NCBI GenBank assembly: GCA_948744995.1
Contig: CAPZCD010000008.1
Span: forward strand, 1 to 24,144
Source of the DNA: an uncultured Rickettsiales bacterium
GTDB lineage: Bacteria > Pseudomonadota > Alphaproteobacteria > Rickettsiales > UBA1997
Direction of reading: 5' to 3'
DNA: 24,144 nt
How positions within the stretch are numbered: the first letter of the stretch is position 1; each line of letters begins with the position of its first letter. Below the pieces are notes generated by a model. That model was given only the letters and a program-made list of their open reading frames with translations, was not told where the DNA came from and did no database searches. The position numbers were made by a program, and so were the translations under genes. Shown piece after piece: positions 11,001 through 17,338 of this stretch.

Positions 11001-13747
11001 CCGTTTATATTAATAATCTTTAGAAAAATACTTCTAGCTGAACTAATCAAGAATTTGTCCCCAGTTAAAATAAATTTATCTGTGTCACCAATATTCTCAA
11101 AGTTAATGGAAATATTTATATTGTCTTCCTCTACATCTGTTGACTCATCACTATTATCAGTAGTTTTGGTTAGCAGAATAACATTATCTTCAAATTTAAT
11201 AGTTTTTAATATGTTGGCAAAGCTTATAACAAGATTAAGATTATTGCTAGCTGTTTCAATTAATGGATTTTTAACAGTGATATTACCAACTATACTACTA
11301 AATAATTCTGTAAGATCTAAATTGTTAGTACTATCCTTACTACTACTGAGTTTAAAACCATTAAACGTGAACTTGCCTTTAGCTTTTACTATTTTTGGTA
11401 CTAATTCATTTAGTAAATCTACATCTATAGTGCCATCAATTGTTAAATTAACATCATCAGCTGAATTAATAAAAAATGTATTTTCACCAAGTAAAATAAA
11501 ATTACCAGCAGTAACATTTTCAAAATTAACAATAGCAGTTATGTCACCACTATTTGTAGTTTTAATAACATCCGAGTGAAATGTGTATTTTTTATTTGGT
11601 AATGTTCCCAAATTTACAGTAACATAATTATTATTATCAACTAATGGATTAGCAACTACAATAGAACCACTAATATTATCAAAGAATCCTGAAAGGTTTA
11701 GATTTTTAATACGACCATTATTCTGAAAATTAAAACCACCAAATGTGAAATCACCATCAATTTTTGCTATCTGTTTCACTAATTTGTTAGTTAGGTCTTC
11801 ATCTATATAAGTTATGTATACTTCAGCATCTCCAGCTAAATCAACTAGATAACTGTTATTATTGGAAAAGGTAACTTTATCTGTGGTAACTTTATCAAAG
11901 TCAAAATTAAGTGTTGTGGTAACATCAGCAGCTGTTGAATTAATCAGAGAACCATCAATGGTAACAGTATCATTATTGTTTGAAAGTATTTGAGAGAAAT
12001 TAAAGTTAATTGTACCTGCATCACTAAGGTTAATACCTTTAATTGTAAGACCATTAGTAGTTTTTATTCTTGGCAAGATTCCTTCAACTAAAGAAGAGGA
12101 TATGTTATTAATAGCTACACTAGCTCCAGTTAAATCAACTAGATAACTGTTATTATTGAAGAAGGTAACTTTATCTGTGGTAACTCCAGTAAAGTTGAAG
12201 GTGAGATCAAGGTTATCAGTAGTACTCTTTAAAAAGACATTATTAGAAATAAATTTTCCTGCAGAAGTATCTATAGCAAATGTTGCCTTTTTAAGTGGCT
12301 TACCACTATAATCAAAACCATTAAAATCGGTACCATCACCTTTTATAACTAAATTTAATATTATGCTTTCAGTATTTTCATTAATAATGAATAACTTATC
12401 TTTTACTTTTTCTAATTCGGCTGTCTTTATATTTTCAATAGTTAGCTCGACCTTGTTTGCTTCCATTAAAAAAACATTACTGTCAAAAGATACTCCATCA
12501 AGTTCTAATCTGCCTAATTTAATTTTTGACTCATTATAACCTTTAAAAAAAGACTTTTTTAATGTTATATTATCACCTTCATACCCCTCATGTTTTTTGA
12601 TAATTAAATTGCCTATTGTAGCATCTATCTCATTACTTTCGATAAAACTACTGCTTTTATCTATCATACCTAAACCAGTACTATTATTTAAAATTTCTGC
12701 ATCAACAGTGATTGTTCCGGTTTTAATATTAACCTTTCTATTGGTCTTTACAAAACCTCCAATCTTTTTTGTTCCATCTATTACTATTATTATAGAGCCA
12801 TTATCTCCCGTAGCAACTGTATCAATTATAACATCACCACCGGTAGCGTCAAAAAAAGCTCCACCAGTTTCAGTTCCAGAAATATTTATAACGTTTTTCT
12901 TAACATTTATTGAACCATTACTAGTTTTTGCATAGGATTCAGTATATTTATCGTTATAACTTATCAGAGAACTACCGGCTACTACGGTATTGTCGGTATC
13001 AACTAAATTTATGTCATTATTTGATGTGTTAAAGGCATTTTTAACCAAATTGTTATTTTCTGTGAGAACATACTTATTTTCTATGATAATAGAAGATTCT
13101 GCTAAGACAAAACTTGTAACATAGCTATTGCTTAAATTACCACTGGTACCTGCTATATTAGCAACCATGAATGGAAAATCACTATCTTCAACTTTAAAAC
13201 CTACTTTAGCAACAAAAACACTTTTATTTTTATTAACAAAAGCATCAGTGAACTTTTTATTCAAAACTATAAGACCTTTTTTAAAAGAGAGTGTACTTGT
13301 GTTGGAAACATATAAATCATTTTTAGCACTGTTTGTTTTAATATCAGCATCATTTGTATACACTAAATCGTACAACAAAACCGGATCACTAACATTAACA
13401 CCCTTACCACTTATAGTTTCGGTTCCCAATTGATTAACTATAACAGAATTTTCACTATTAAATTTACCGGCAGCTAAATTAACTCTAATTATATCTCGAA
13501 TAGCGGGGAATAAAATATTGTATTGAACTCTGATAGTGTTTCCGTCAACTTTTCTTTCTATACGTATACTATTATCATCATTGTTAAAAGACACCTTACC
13601 ATTTTTCTCCCCGAAACTAATTGGAGTAATTGGGACACTATTACCATTATTGGCAAAAACTGGATCTACACCATAGTTTATAGAGACCCAAAAAAATATC
13701 ATAAAAAATATGCATTTTTTTCCTTTTTTCCTAAACTTTTTAAACAT
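5015..13747 (-). CDS. Giant autotransporter with ~11 tandem passenger repeats (type Va secretion)
   Basis: Predicted surface protein of 2,910 residues. I chose ATG 13747 over the ATG at 13768 because GAGAGA lies 4 nt upstream of it and the signal peptide then begins normally: a basic MFKKFRKKGKK, a hydrophobic CIFFMIFFWVSI, and a likely cleavage after PVFA. Residues of about 40-465 are Asn/Ser/Thr-rich beta-helix-like sequence with ISGTETGGAFF-type turns. About 470-1800 hold some eleven repeats of 95-140 residues. About 1800-2620 are further beta-rich sequence with ISGN turns, reminiscent of polymorphic membrane proteins. The last ~280 residues (from NYIGVFAKFNYGFGKLEASD) form the beta-barrel translocator. 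I see cysteine only in the signal peptide and the barrel, as expected for a passenger that crosses the periplasm unfolded. The chain ends YRYKIK rather than in an aromatic residue. Adhesion or host interaction is inferred; the target is unknown. Confidence 0.92.
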   Translation of the reverse strand: MFKKFRKKGKKCIFFMIFFWVSINYGVDPVFANNGNSVPITPISFGEKNGKVSFNNDDNSIRIERKVDGNTIRVQYNILFPAIRDIIRVNLAAGKFNSENSVIVNQLGTETISGKGVNVSDPVLLYDLVYTNDADIKTNSAKNDLYVSNTSTLSFKKGLIVLNKKFTDAFVNKNKSVFVAKVGFKVEDSDFPFMVANIAGTSGNLSNSYVTSFVLAESSIIIENKYVLTENNNLVKNAFNTSNNDINLVDTDNTVVAGSSLISYNDKYTESYAKTSNGSINVKKNVINISGTETGGAFFDATGGDVIIDTVATGDNGSIIIVIDGTKKIGGFVKTNRKVNIKTGTITVDAEILNNSTGLGMIDKSSSFIESNEIDATIGNLIIKKHEGYEGDNITLKKSFFKGYNESKIKLGRLELDGVSFDSNVFLMEANKVELTIENIKTAELEKVKDKLFIINENTESIILNLVIKGDGTDFNGFDYSGKPLKKATFAIDTSAGKFISNNVFLKSTTDNLDLTFNFTGVTTDKVTFFNNNSYLVDLTGASVAINNISSSLVEGILPRIKTTNGLTIKGINLSDAGTINFNFSQILSNNNDTVTIDGSLINSTAADVTTTLNFDFDKVTTDKVTFSNNNSYLVDLAGDAEVYITYIDEDLTNKLVKQIAKIDGDFTFGGFNFQNNGRIKNLNLSGFFDNISGSIVVANPLVDNNNYVTVNLGTLPNKKYTFHSDVIKTTNSGDITAIVNFENVTAGNFILLGENTFFINSADDVNLTIDGTIDVDLLNELVPKIVKAKGKFTFNGFKLSSSKDSTNNLDLTELFSSIVGNITVKNPLIETASNNLNLVISFANILKTIKFEDNVILLTKTTDNSDESTDVEEDNINISINFENIGDTDKFILTGDKFLISSARSIFLKIININGILLNELVPQIMEITGDLTFHGFDFIRKGSISNLDLSNLFNNVSGSIRLVDSLVRGYNDIAVDLGELPNKNYIFGNDIITTLSNGDITFTADFKNVSADKFSLANNKFLVNSAGNATLKISHIDEALLNKLAKQIVKTSGDNGDLILYSLDFSGNDKAVDLKLSGLFNNVSGVVNIYGSLIINDDNVTANLGVLPNKKYVFHDDIIKTETKGNIYLNVNLTNVSANNIILMGELINSVGNATLNLGVVTEELANKLALRKIKVGGDFVFFGFDFRDKGVVNNLYLSELFREVLGSVILTDSLVKNNKDVSVDLGELLDKEYTFRNDVIITEGKGNVTLAADFKNVNADKFNLADGKFLVNSAGNAILTLFNISGDLATKLSGQIVKAEGDFIFNGFHFNDVGIISNLNISGLFSSIRGSITIDGSLIENNGDINMSLGTLPNRKYLFKDDLIKTRGKGDIDLTINFTNITEVANFNLTDGNFLINSAGNATLVVFGMNEALVKKLSKHMAKATGDFTFNGFDFTGKGTINNLDISGIFDNIDGSITISGSLVKNVNNSIKKVNLGTLPEKMYTFNDDIIKTETEGDIDFTVNLKEIINASAFTLKEGKFLVNSAGNATINLGIVNKDFVDEFLVSRMVMAGGDLKFYGFNFSSTGVVKNLKLNDNLFKDVKGNNITLSGPLVTNNNDVEVYLKLMDKKYKFEDDVIKTENRGDIDLTVDFTNITDVKNFDLVNGKFLVNSSGSVNLTISGINEDLINKLVPQMVKTGSEEYNKFTFGGFDFSSNNRVINNLNLSGLLDNVRDNLAALTGSLVKNTDHTTVTLPYGRYLFNANNIALVETTGDNKIVMIDNSSSNLYINKLNVIDEKFINTALVLMTGNGAHKVDIKAKEFTLENSKIGAIVIDENIDSDGSGIKIISTEDLTISNNEFLQSFVVGPKQDIIIAGGVDRYTDIWGNFVQKGINTEKTVVIGNSLSFETIFGNFAKKDINMENYLITASKGIKFLGKKIIIDKSITSDFSGSSYGLFNADDGNIEIGDDNTETIAISGNETKQKYDANLMMANGDISFKSKESIDFALDKNTWEKALFANRGEVSFVSESINISGNNEVKTSSSNLIDFIDSRTLIVGGGAVTKNISIIDIALKTGSQYFFKISESIKINGKEDSKLLISNLKSNLLSDNIGAVFVAGDNGGNIQVKVGSLNIQVIDIPNSTIFKQNDKNSEDIIAVNNIIFDNTDTDGLYDGIGKSFKMYGYGENNYMNLNYYYSGNYGKAIIKFGNEEDNANEVQYNADAFTMDVGNFKLNPTYVFNTKAGIIFTNPRYIGTDNNGNIKETNGIGGDLKITIADGGILDLTMPNNLPSIAVVAKKQDYGDGTDKKVFEFGETIIEGIAGNKGATVKMSGYASLETDNFRNVSEYKNITAGDEVGKSKLTIGDNVREFDTGAPGSQYILHKFEMKGGMMIVRLNNKNKNVDLFKWAGDYKTLSSGAGKIGTSVDKGKIILTDKVKLDIEGDFLEGKFTLASPDNFEFVYDKNKNFKDLLDYDSDKTFETREVEYFDNIHGFVVTLGFRTGEDLLNSLIENGGLNALEAEILASSTEISRLATSNGGFHIVSGNSNFDNYSLKIYELAKNIFKKRQDKTKITSIINNVQMPDANENNSGMTGTIGLSSLKTVTDVLSDRIFENVASVNSADSGMMLFASANGGNGIAKRSDNYIGVFAKFNYGFGKLEASDGDRNIRNFGLLIGSDFGLLENKMILGASFMLDINSLEGSYRESRINSLIMSLYSKYGILESVNGDKLFIYGIVSYVKSSEKEDTSFKEDSINPENGMMYVINLANNKSNKSAGIIAVDVLGGYKFNNIGITPEIGIGFISGSQDSYQDNLGQNISSKDNIYLSLKTNVRYDIPMGNLSDIIAISLKLGISCDILSTGSNGFDVETPAGLKYHVDDVKDADRLSFSYSVNISYNINSSSKLSLSYNGTKTTNLLNNKFSFEYRYKIK
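11837..11891. repeat. Near-identical 55-nt direct repeat, copy A
   Basis: This stretch matches 12131-12185 at 53 of 55 positions by eye. Both encode the NNNSYLVDL-x-G part of the first two short passenger repeats, 294 nt apart. The high identity compared with the other units suggests a recent duplication or gene conversion. Confidence 0.8.
12131..12185. repeat. Near-identical 55-nt direct repeat, copy B
   Basis: Partner of 11837-11891. The two differences lie next to each other (GGAAAAG against GAAGAAG on the plus strand). Confidence 0.8.
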
Positions 13748-13787
13748 ATTATCTCTCGCAACAAACAAACATTTGCTAGAGATGATA
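13747..13787 (-). promoter_or_regulatory. Dyad over the autotransporter 5' region (operator or RBS-sequestering hairpin)
   Basis: On the minus strand TCTCTAGCAA (13773-13782) and TTGCGAGAGA (13752-13761) are complementary except for one A/C mismatch, around an 11-nt loop. After one more pair and a second mismatch, three further pairs reach the start codon. The 3' arm contains the ribosome-binding site GAGAGA. The 5' arm abuts the -10 box of the promoter at 13782-13809. It could work as a DNA operator, or as an RNA hairpin in transcripts that start further upstream. Confidence 0.55.
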
Positions 13788-13809
13788 AATAATGTAAAAA
13801 GAATGTCAA
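13782..13809 (-). promoter_or_regulatory. Putative strong promoter of the autotransporter gene
   Basis: On the minus strand a perfect TTGACA (13804-13809) and TATCAT (13782-13787, 5 of 6) are separated by 16 nt. The predicted start is near 13775, about 28 nt before the ATG at 13747. The promoter lies between the HIT stop codon and the autotransporter, so the giant gene need not depend on the HIT promoter. Confidence 0.65.
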
Positions 13810-13831
13810 CAAAAATACATCTTAGGAATTT

Positions 13832-14170
13832 TTATTCCAAATATCCCATAATATGCAGATGATAATGAAAAACAACCTGCCCTGCTTCCAAACCACAATT
13901 TGCCACTATTCTATAGGATTTTAAATCCAAATTTTGTGCAATTTCTGCTGCCATCCTAAAGAATTTATATACCTTTTCCATACCAGATTTTTTAACAAAA
14001 TCATCAAAAGATACATATTTTTCTTTTGGAACCAACAAAACATGTACCGGCGCCTTCGGGTTTATATCATGAAAGCACAAAACTTCATCGTCCTCATAGA
14101 CCTTATTACAAGGTATCTCACCATTTATAATCTTCCAAAATATATTGTTATCATCATATTCATTTTGCAT
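13832..14170 (-). CDS. HIT-family (histidine triad, HinT-like) nucleotide hydrolase
   Basis: A small cytosolic protein of 112 residues, the usual size of HinT-type hydrolases that cleave AMP-linked phosphoramidates. NIFWKIINGEIPCNKVYEDD at the N-terminus is the family opening (cf. IF-x-KI-x-x-GEIP). FHDINPKAPVHVLLVPK is the central nucleotide-binding strand region. HYHLHIMG near the C-terminus is the catalytic His-x-His-x-His triad, preceded by GLEAGQVVFH. All active-site histidines are present. The gene starts the minus-strand arm, divergent from the TPR gene 50 nt away. Its ATG has no clear ribosome-binding site. It could be co-transcribed with the autotransporter, whose own promoter lies in the 84-nt gap. 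The physiological substrate of bacterial HinT proteins is uncertain. Confidence 0.93.
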   Translation of the reverse strand: MQNEYDDNNIFWKIINGEIPCNKVYEDDEVLCFHDINPKAPVHVLLVPKEKYVSFDDFVKKSGMEKVYKFFRMAAEIAQNLDLKSYRIVANCGLEAGQVVFHYHLHIMGYLE

Positions 14171-14193
14171 TTTAAAAAAACATTATGTATTCT
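14165..14193 (+). promoter_or_regulatory. Putative promoter of the TPR-membrane-hydrogenase operon
   Basis: TTGCAT (14165-14170) and TATTCT (14188-14193) are separated by 17 nt. The predicted start near 14200 gives a leader of about 20 nt to the ATG at 14221. That also argues against the upstream ATG at 14185, which would lie outside the transcript. The -35 box overlaps the start codon of the divergent HIT gene. Confidence 0.45.
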
Positions 14194-14199
14194 TTAGTC

Positions 14200-14227
14200 A
14201 AGATAAACACTTATAGATGTATGTCAA
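14200..14227 (-). promoter_or_regulatory. Putative promoter of the HIT gene
   Basis: On the minus strand a perfect TTGACA (14222-14227) and TATCTT (14200-14205) are separated by 16 nt, with a predicted start near 14193 and a leader of about 23 nt. The -35 box overlaps the start codon of the divergent TPR gene, so the two promoters are interleaved. Confidence 0.5.
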
Positions 14228-14865
14228 CACAAAATGATAATTTTATAAACGAACTCAAATATGATGCCATAAAGAACAGTTTGAAAGGATTTTTTGCAAG
14301 AAATATAAAGAAGATTGCAATACTATTGTTATTTTTGTTAACAGTTTTTTTAGCTAGATTTATAACTAAAAGCTACAGGAGAAATAAAATGTTAAACTAT
14401 AATTCAAAGATATTTGAAAGTTTGGCATCCGGAGAAGCTATAGCTAATTTAGAGAAATTATACAACGATAAAAATATTCCTAAAATATCAAAAACATTAG
14501 CTGGTTTGAGTTTAGTTAAAGAATATACAAAAAATTCTGAAAATGACAAAATAGCCAAAATATATGAAGATATTCTAGATAACGAGGATGATATATATTT
14601 AAAATATTATTCTGGACTTAATCTGTTAATTTTAAAATTGAATGGTAAAAATACCGATAATACTTACCTAGAAAATCTTTTTTCTAAGTTAGAAAACGAA
14701 GAAAATCCATTACTGGATATGGTTAAGGAGCAGAAGGTACTATTTCTGATAAAAAATGGCAACTATGATGATGCTAAAAAAATAATAGATGGTATGTTAT
14801 CCAATGATAAAATTAGTACGAGTTTTAAAGACAGAATAAGAATATATTTGGATTATATAAGGTAA
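14221..14865 (+). CDS. TPR-like inner-membrane protein (YfgM / TPR_21-like)
   Basis: A 214-residue protein with a cytosolic N-terminal helix (NDNFINELKYDAIKNSLKGF), one transmembrane segment at about residues 32-48 (KKIAILLLFLLTVFLARF), and a periplasmic helical domain of about 160 residues whose paired helices look like degenerate TPRs (ISKTLAGLSLVKEY, YLKYYSGLNLLIL, LIKNGNYDDAKKIIDGML). This is the layout of the YfgM-type proteins, which in E. coli associate with the SecYEG translocon and periplasmic chaperones; alphaproteobacteria carry related single-pass TPR proteins. I chose ATG 14221 rather than ATG 14185 because the added residues fit nothing and a promoter maps downstream of 14165. 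Function is inferred from topology. It heads the operon with the PiT-like protein and the hydrogenase. Confidence 0.7.
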   Translation: MSTQNDNFINELKYDAIKNSLKGFFARNIKKIAILLLFLLTVFLARFITKSYRRNKMLNYNSKIFESLASGEAIANLEKLYNDKNIPKISKTLAGLSLVKEYTKNSENDKIAKIYEDILDNEDDIYLKYYSGLNLLILKLNGKNTDNTYLENLFSKLENEENPLLDMVKEQKVLFLIKNGNYDDAKKIIDGMLSNDKISTSFKDRIRIYLDYIR

Positions 14866-14886
14866 AAAACGTTTTTAGATTTCTAA

Positions 14887-15954
14887 ATGTTCTCGTTTAA
14901 AGTGAAAAATAATAAAAACAACAGAAGTAACAAGCTGAAAAATATTCCGCTAGTCTTGCTGGTAGGTGCTTTGTGTGCATGTTTTGGTGGCGGAGCATCA
15001 TATTTTAACTGGTTAGTTATGACAACGGTTATGTATAATGTTATGGTTAATAATTTTATACAAACACTGGGAACATTTAATGTTTCAAATAAATATGCAA
15101 AAAAATGGAAGATATTTTTATATTTAGCCTCAATATTTATAGCTTATTTCGTTTACACCTGGTTGAAATATGACGGTAATATACGAAAAGGTTCACTTCG
15201 TCATATAGAATATAAAGATTCTTTCGGTTATTCCCTACTACTTTTGCCGATATTGGTGGCTTTGTTTAACTATTTTGGAATACCTGTGAGTATAGCTTTC
15301 CTGTCGATACCACTATTTATCAGTGGTGAAATTGTTAAAGCTATGATTGCTAAGGCTTTTTTAAATTATTTTTTAGCGTTCGCCATATCTTTTATATTTT
15401 GGAATATTCTATATGTGGAGTTTAAGAAAATTCTAAAAAAGAAAGATAATCATAAGTTTTGGATGATTGTTGAATACATCTCTATAGGTATATTATGGTG
15501 CTGTTGGCTAAACACCTGTGTATCCAGTTTTATGGTATTTTTACCACCAAAATTAGACCTAAAACACCTACTACTATTGTTAGTAATAGGCACCATAATA
15601 ATATCAATCATAACAATTCTTAGATCAAATGATAAAATGGAACAAATTATTGAGGAAAAAACGGATGTAAATAATATAATGTTTTCCGTTTTGTTTAATG
15701 TTTTACATTCGGTAGTTTTGGTAGTGTTAAAGTTAAATAGTGAAGTTCCAATAGCAACATCTTGGATTTTTACCGGCCTATTGGATGGAAGAGAGTTAGG
15801 TATAGTTACTAAAAAGTCAAATAGTTTTTCCGACCAGAAATATAAATTATGTCTCAAAAAAATAGTAAGAGACTTATGTTTTAACACAATCGGCATAATT
15901 ATTTCTCTTTTATTTGTTAGAATAATAAAAATGTGGAGTTCATATGGAATCTAA
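14887..15954 (+). CDS. Polytopic membrane protein, distantly PiT (phosphate permease)-like
   Basis: A 355-residue protein with about 10 hydrophobic helices (for example VLLVGALCACFGGGASYF, WKIFLYLASIFIAYFVYTW, LLLLLVIGTIIISIITIL). NNFIQTLGTFNVSNKYAKK in the first half and EVPIATSWIFTGLLDGREL in the second resemble the two inverted-repeat signatures of PiT phosphate/sulfate permeases (cf. N-x-x-A-x-G-x-x-V/S and PVSTTH). The canonical acidic and asparagine residues are not clearly kept, so the substrate is unknown. I recall similar uncharacterised membrane proteins in other proteobacteria but cannot check this. It begins 21 nt after the TPR gene. Its last 11 nt overlap the hydrogenase start, which implies translational coupling. 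The ATG has no clear ribosome-binding site. Confidence 0.6.
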   Translation: MFSFKVKNNKNNRSNKLKNIPLVLLVGALCACFGGGASYFNWLVMTTVMYNVMVNNFIQTLGTFNVSNKYAKKWKIFLYLASIFIAYFVYTWLKYDGNIRKGSLRHIEYKDSFGYSLLLLPILVALFNYFGIPVSIAFLSIPLFISGEIVKAMIAKAFLNYFLAFAISFIFWNILYVEFKKILKKKDNHKFWMIVEYISIGILWCCWLNTCVSSFMVFLPPKLDLKHLLLLLVIGTIIISIITILRSNDKMEQIIEEKTDVNNIMFSVLFNVLHSVVLVVLKLNSEVPIATSWIFTGLLDGRELGIVTKKSNSFSDQKYKLCLKKIVRDLCFNTIGIIISLLFVRIIKMWSSYGI

Positions 15955-17218
15955 TTCGGTAAAGTTTTTAAATGATAAATGTATAAAATGCACTAAATGT
16001 GTTATGAAATGTAAAAGTATAGGAATTGAGCACATATGTGTAAAAGGAACAGGAAAGGATAGATATATAGACTTTATAGACGAAAATCCCTGCACGAAGT
16101 GCGGTCAGTGTACTCTAGTTTGTCCTGTGGCTGCTATGATAGAAGGAAATAATATAGAAAATGTAAAAAATGCTTTAGAAGATAGAAATAAATTAGTTGT
16201 AGTTCAATCAGCTCCGTCCGTAAGAACATCCATCAACGAAATTTTCAAAATGGACTATGATGTAAATATGGAGAAAAAGTTGAATACTTGCTACCGAAAG
16301 TTAGGTTTTAGCAGGATATTTGACGTTAATTTTGGAGCAGATATAACCAGCATAATTGAAGCGGAAGAACTTCTGGAGAGGTTAGAAGATGAAAATTCTG
16401 TTTTACCAATGTTTACTTCCTGTTGTCCTTCTTGGGTGAGTTTTGTCAAATTCTATAAACCGGAATTGATACCAAGTTTAACAACAGCTATGTCTCCGCA
16501 TATACATTCTGCTATAGCTTATAAAACTTGGTGGGCTGAAATGGAGGGCATAGATCCTAAAAATATAATTGTAGTCTCAATTATGCCTTGTACTTCCAAG
16601 AAAGAGGAAATATGCGAATTTAACGGTTCTAAGGCAGTTGATTATGTTTTAACTGTAAGAGAATTGGCAAAATTAATAGTTGAAAAAGGTATAGATTTTC
16701 AAAATTTAGAGGAAAGTGAAGGAGATAAATTGTCAAAATACAGTGCAGGTGGAGCTATCTATGGTAAAAGCGGGGGAGTTATGGAATCGGCGCTAAGAAT
16801 TGTTAAAAGTAAAGTAGATAATGCAAATTTAGAAAATTTCAAAATGCAAAATGTGGATAGTGACGGTATCAAATTCAAAGAGACTGAAATTCTAGTAGGA
16901 GGTAAAAAAGTGAAAGTTGCTGTTATCTCAAGTCCAAAGAATTTTAGACCATTTTTAGATAGAGAATTGTATAAAAATTACCATTATATAGAAGTAATGA
17001 ATTGTGAAGGTGGTTGTATAAATGGCGGCGGGCAGCCGCTACTACCACCAAAACCAAATTCGGAATATGAACTGATAGAAAAAAGAAAAAGTGTTCTGAA
17101 TGGAATAGATACTAAATTGCGTAAAAATAATGCTTTTGATAATAGAGATGTAGAGGAATATATTAAGTGGGCAAAAACTAAGCCGTTTAAACATGAGTTA
17201 TTTCATACGAGTTTTTGA
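15944..17218 (+). CDS. [FeFe]-hydrogenase catalytic subunit
   Basis: This protein catalyses reversible H2 formation at an H-cluster. Two 4Fe-4S motifs open the chain: Cys13-16-19-23 and Cys50-53-56-60 followed by Pro. The three H-cluster signatures are intact: FTSCCPSWV (TSCC at 158-161, including the proton-relay Cys and a ligand Cys), MPCTSKKEE (Cys216) and EVMNCEGGCINGGGQP (Cys354, Cys358). FGADITSIIEA and GGVMESALR are further conserved blocks. The end, KPFKHELFHTSF, matches the small-subunit motif fused at the C-terminus. The 424 residues lack the N-terminal 2Fe-2S and His-ligated clusters of long clostridial enzymes, so the direct electron donor is probably a ferredoxin. The ribosome-binding site GGAG (15933-15936) lies inside the upstream gene. 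HydE, HydF and HydG are not in the window. The catalytic residues suggest an active enzyme. Confidence 0.95.
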   Translation: MESNSVKFLNDKCIKCTKCVMKCKSIGIEHICVKGTGKDRYIDFIDENPCTKCGQCTLVCPVAAMIEGNNIENVKNALEDRNKLVVVQSAPSVRTSINEIFKMDYDVNMEKKLNTCYRKLGFSRIFDVNFGADITSIIEAEELLERLEDENSVLPMFTSCCPSWVSFVKFYKPELIPSLTTAMSPHIHSAIAYKTWWAEMEGIDPKNIIVVSIMPCTSKKEEICEFNGSKAVDYVLTVRELAKLIVEKGIDFQNLEESEGDKLSKYSAGGAIYGKSGGVMESALRIVKSKVDNANLENFKMQNVDSDGIKFKETEILVGGKKVKVAVISSPKNFRPFLDRELYKNYHYIEVMNCEGGCINGGGQPLLPPKPNSEYELIEKRKSVLNGIDTKLRKNNAFDNRDVEEYIKWAKTKPFKHELFHTSF

Positions 17219-17338
17219 CTAGTAGTTTGATAAATTATAACATATTAGTTGACTTATAGTTGCTATAAATATAACTTAATTTTAGTTTTATCTGATATTT
17301 ATAAATAATTTTGTTAACATTATATTTTGGAGAAAAAT

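Larger units (their letters stand above)
8345..12345 (-). repeat. Tandem repeat block in the autotransporter passenger (~11 units)
   Basis: Each unit contains, in order: an F-x-F-x-GFDF block; NLDLSGLFNNVSGSI-like and SLV/NN blocks; LGTLPNKKYTF; DDIIKTETKGDI; then F-x-NV-x-A, KFLVNSAGNATL and LVPQIVKA-x-GD. The GFDF-equivalent blocks lie near 12327, 12036, 11735, 11357, 10934, 10556, 10185, 9817, 9440, 9058 and 8668, so the spacing is about 290-425 nt and most often 370-390. The first two units are shorter and the last is degenerate. Units have diverged in DNA sequence, but KFLVNSAGNAT-coding stretches remain similar. Confidence 0.88.

Noticed and set aside
8345..12345. CRISPR-like regularly spaced repeats
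   Set aside because: Spacing is 290-425 nt, the repeats are degenerate and coding, and they lie in one open frame with protein-level periodicity.
14185..14220. Upstream ATG start for the TPR-like gene
   Set aside because: It has no ribosome-binding site, the added residues fit nothing known, and the predicted transcription start near 14200 lies downstream of it.
15450..15896. 148-residue minus-strand open frame
   Set aside because: It is fully antisense to the PiT-like membrane protein gene, whose hydrophobic profile and coupling to the hydrogenase are convincing. The minus-strand product has no family features.
17327..17338. TTG start giving four extra residues to coiled-coil copy 1
   Set aside because: The GGAG ribosome-binding site overlaps these codons, and the tandem copy starts at the equivalent ATG.
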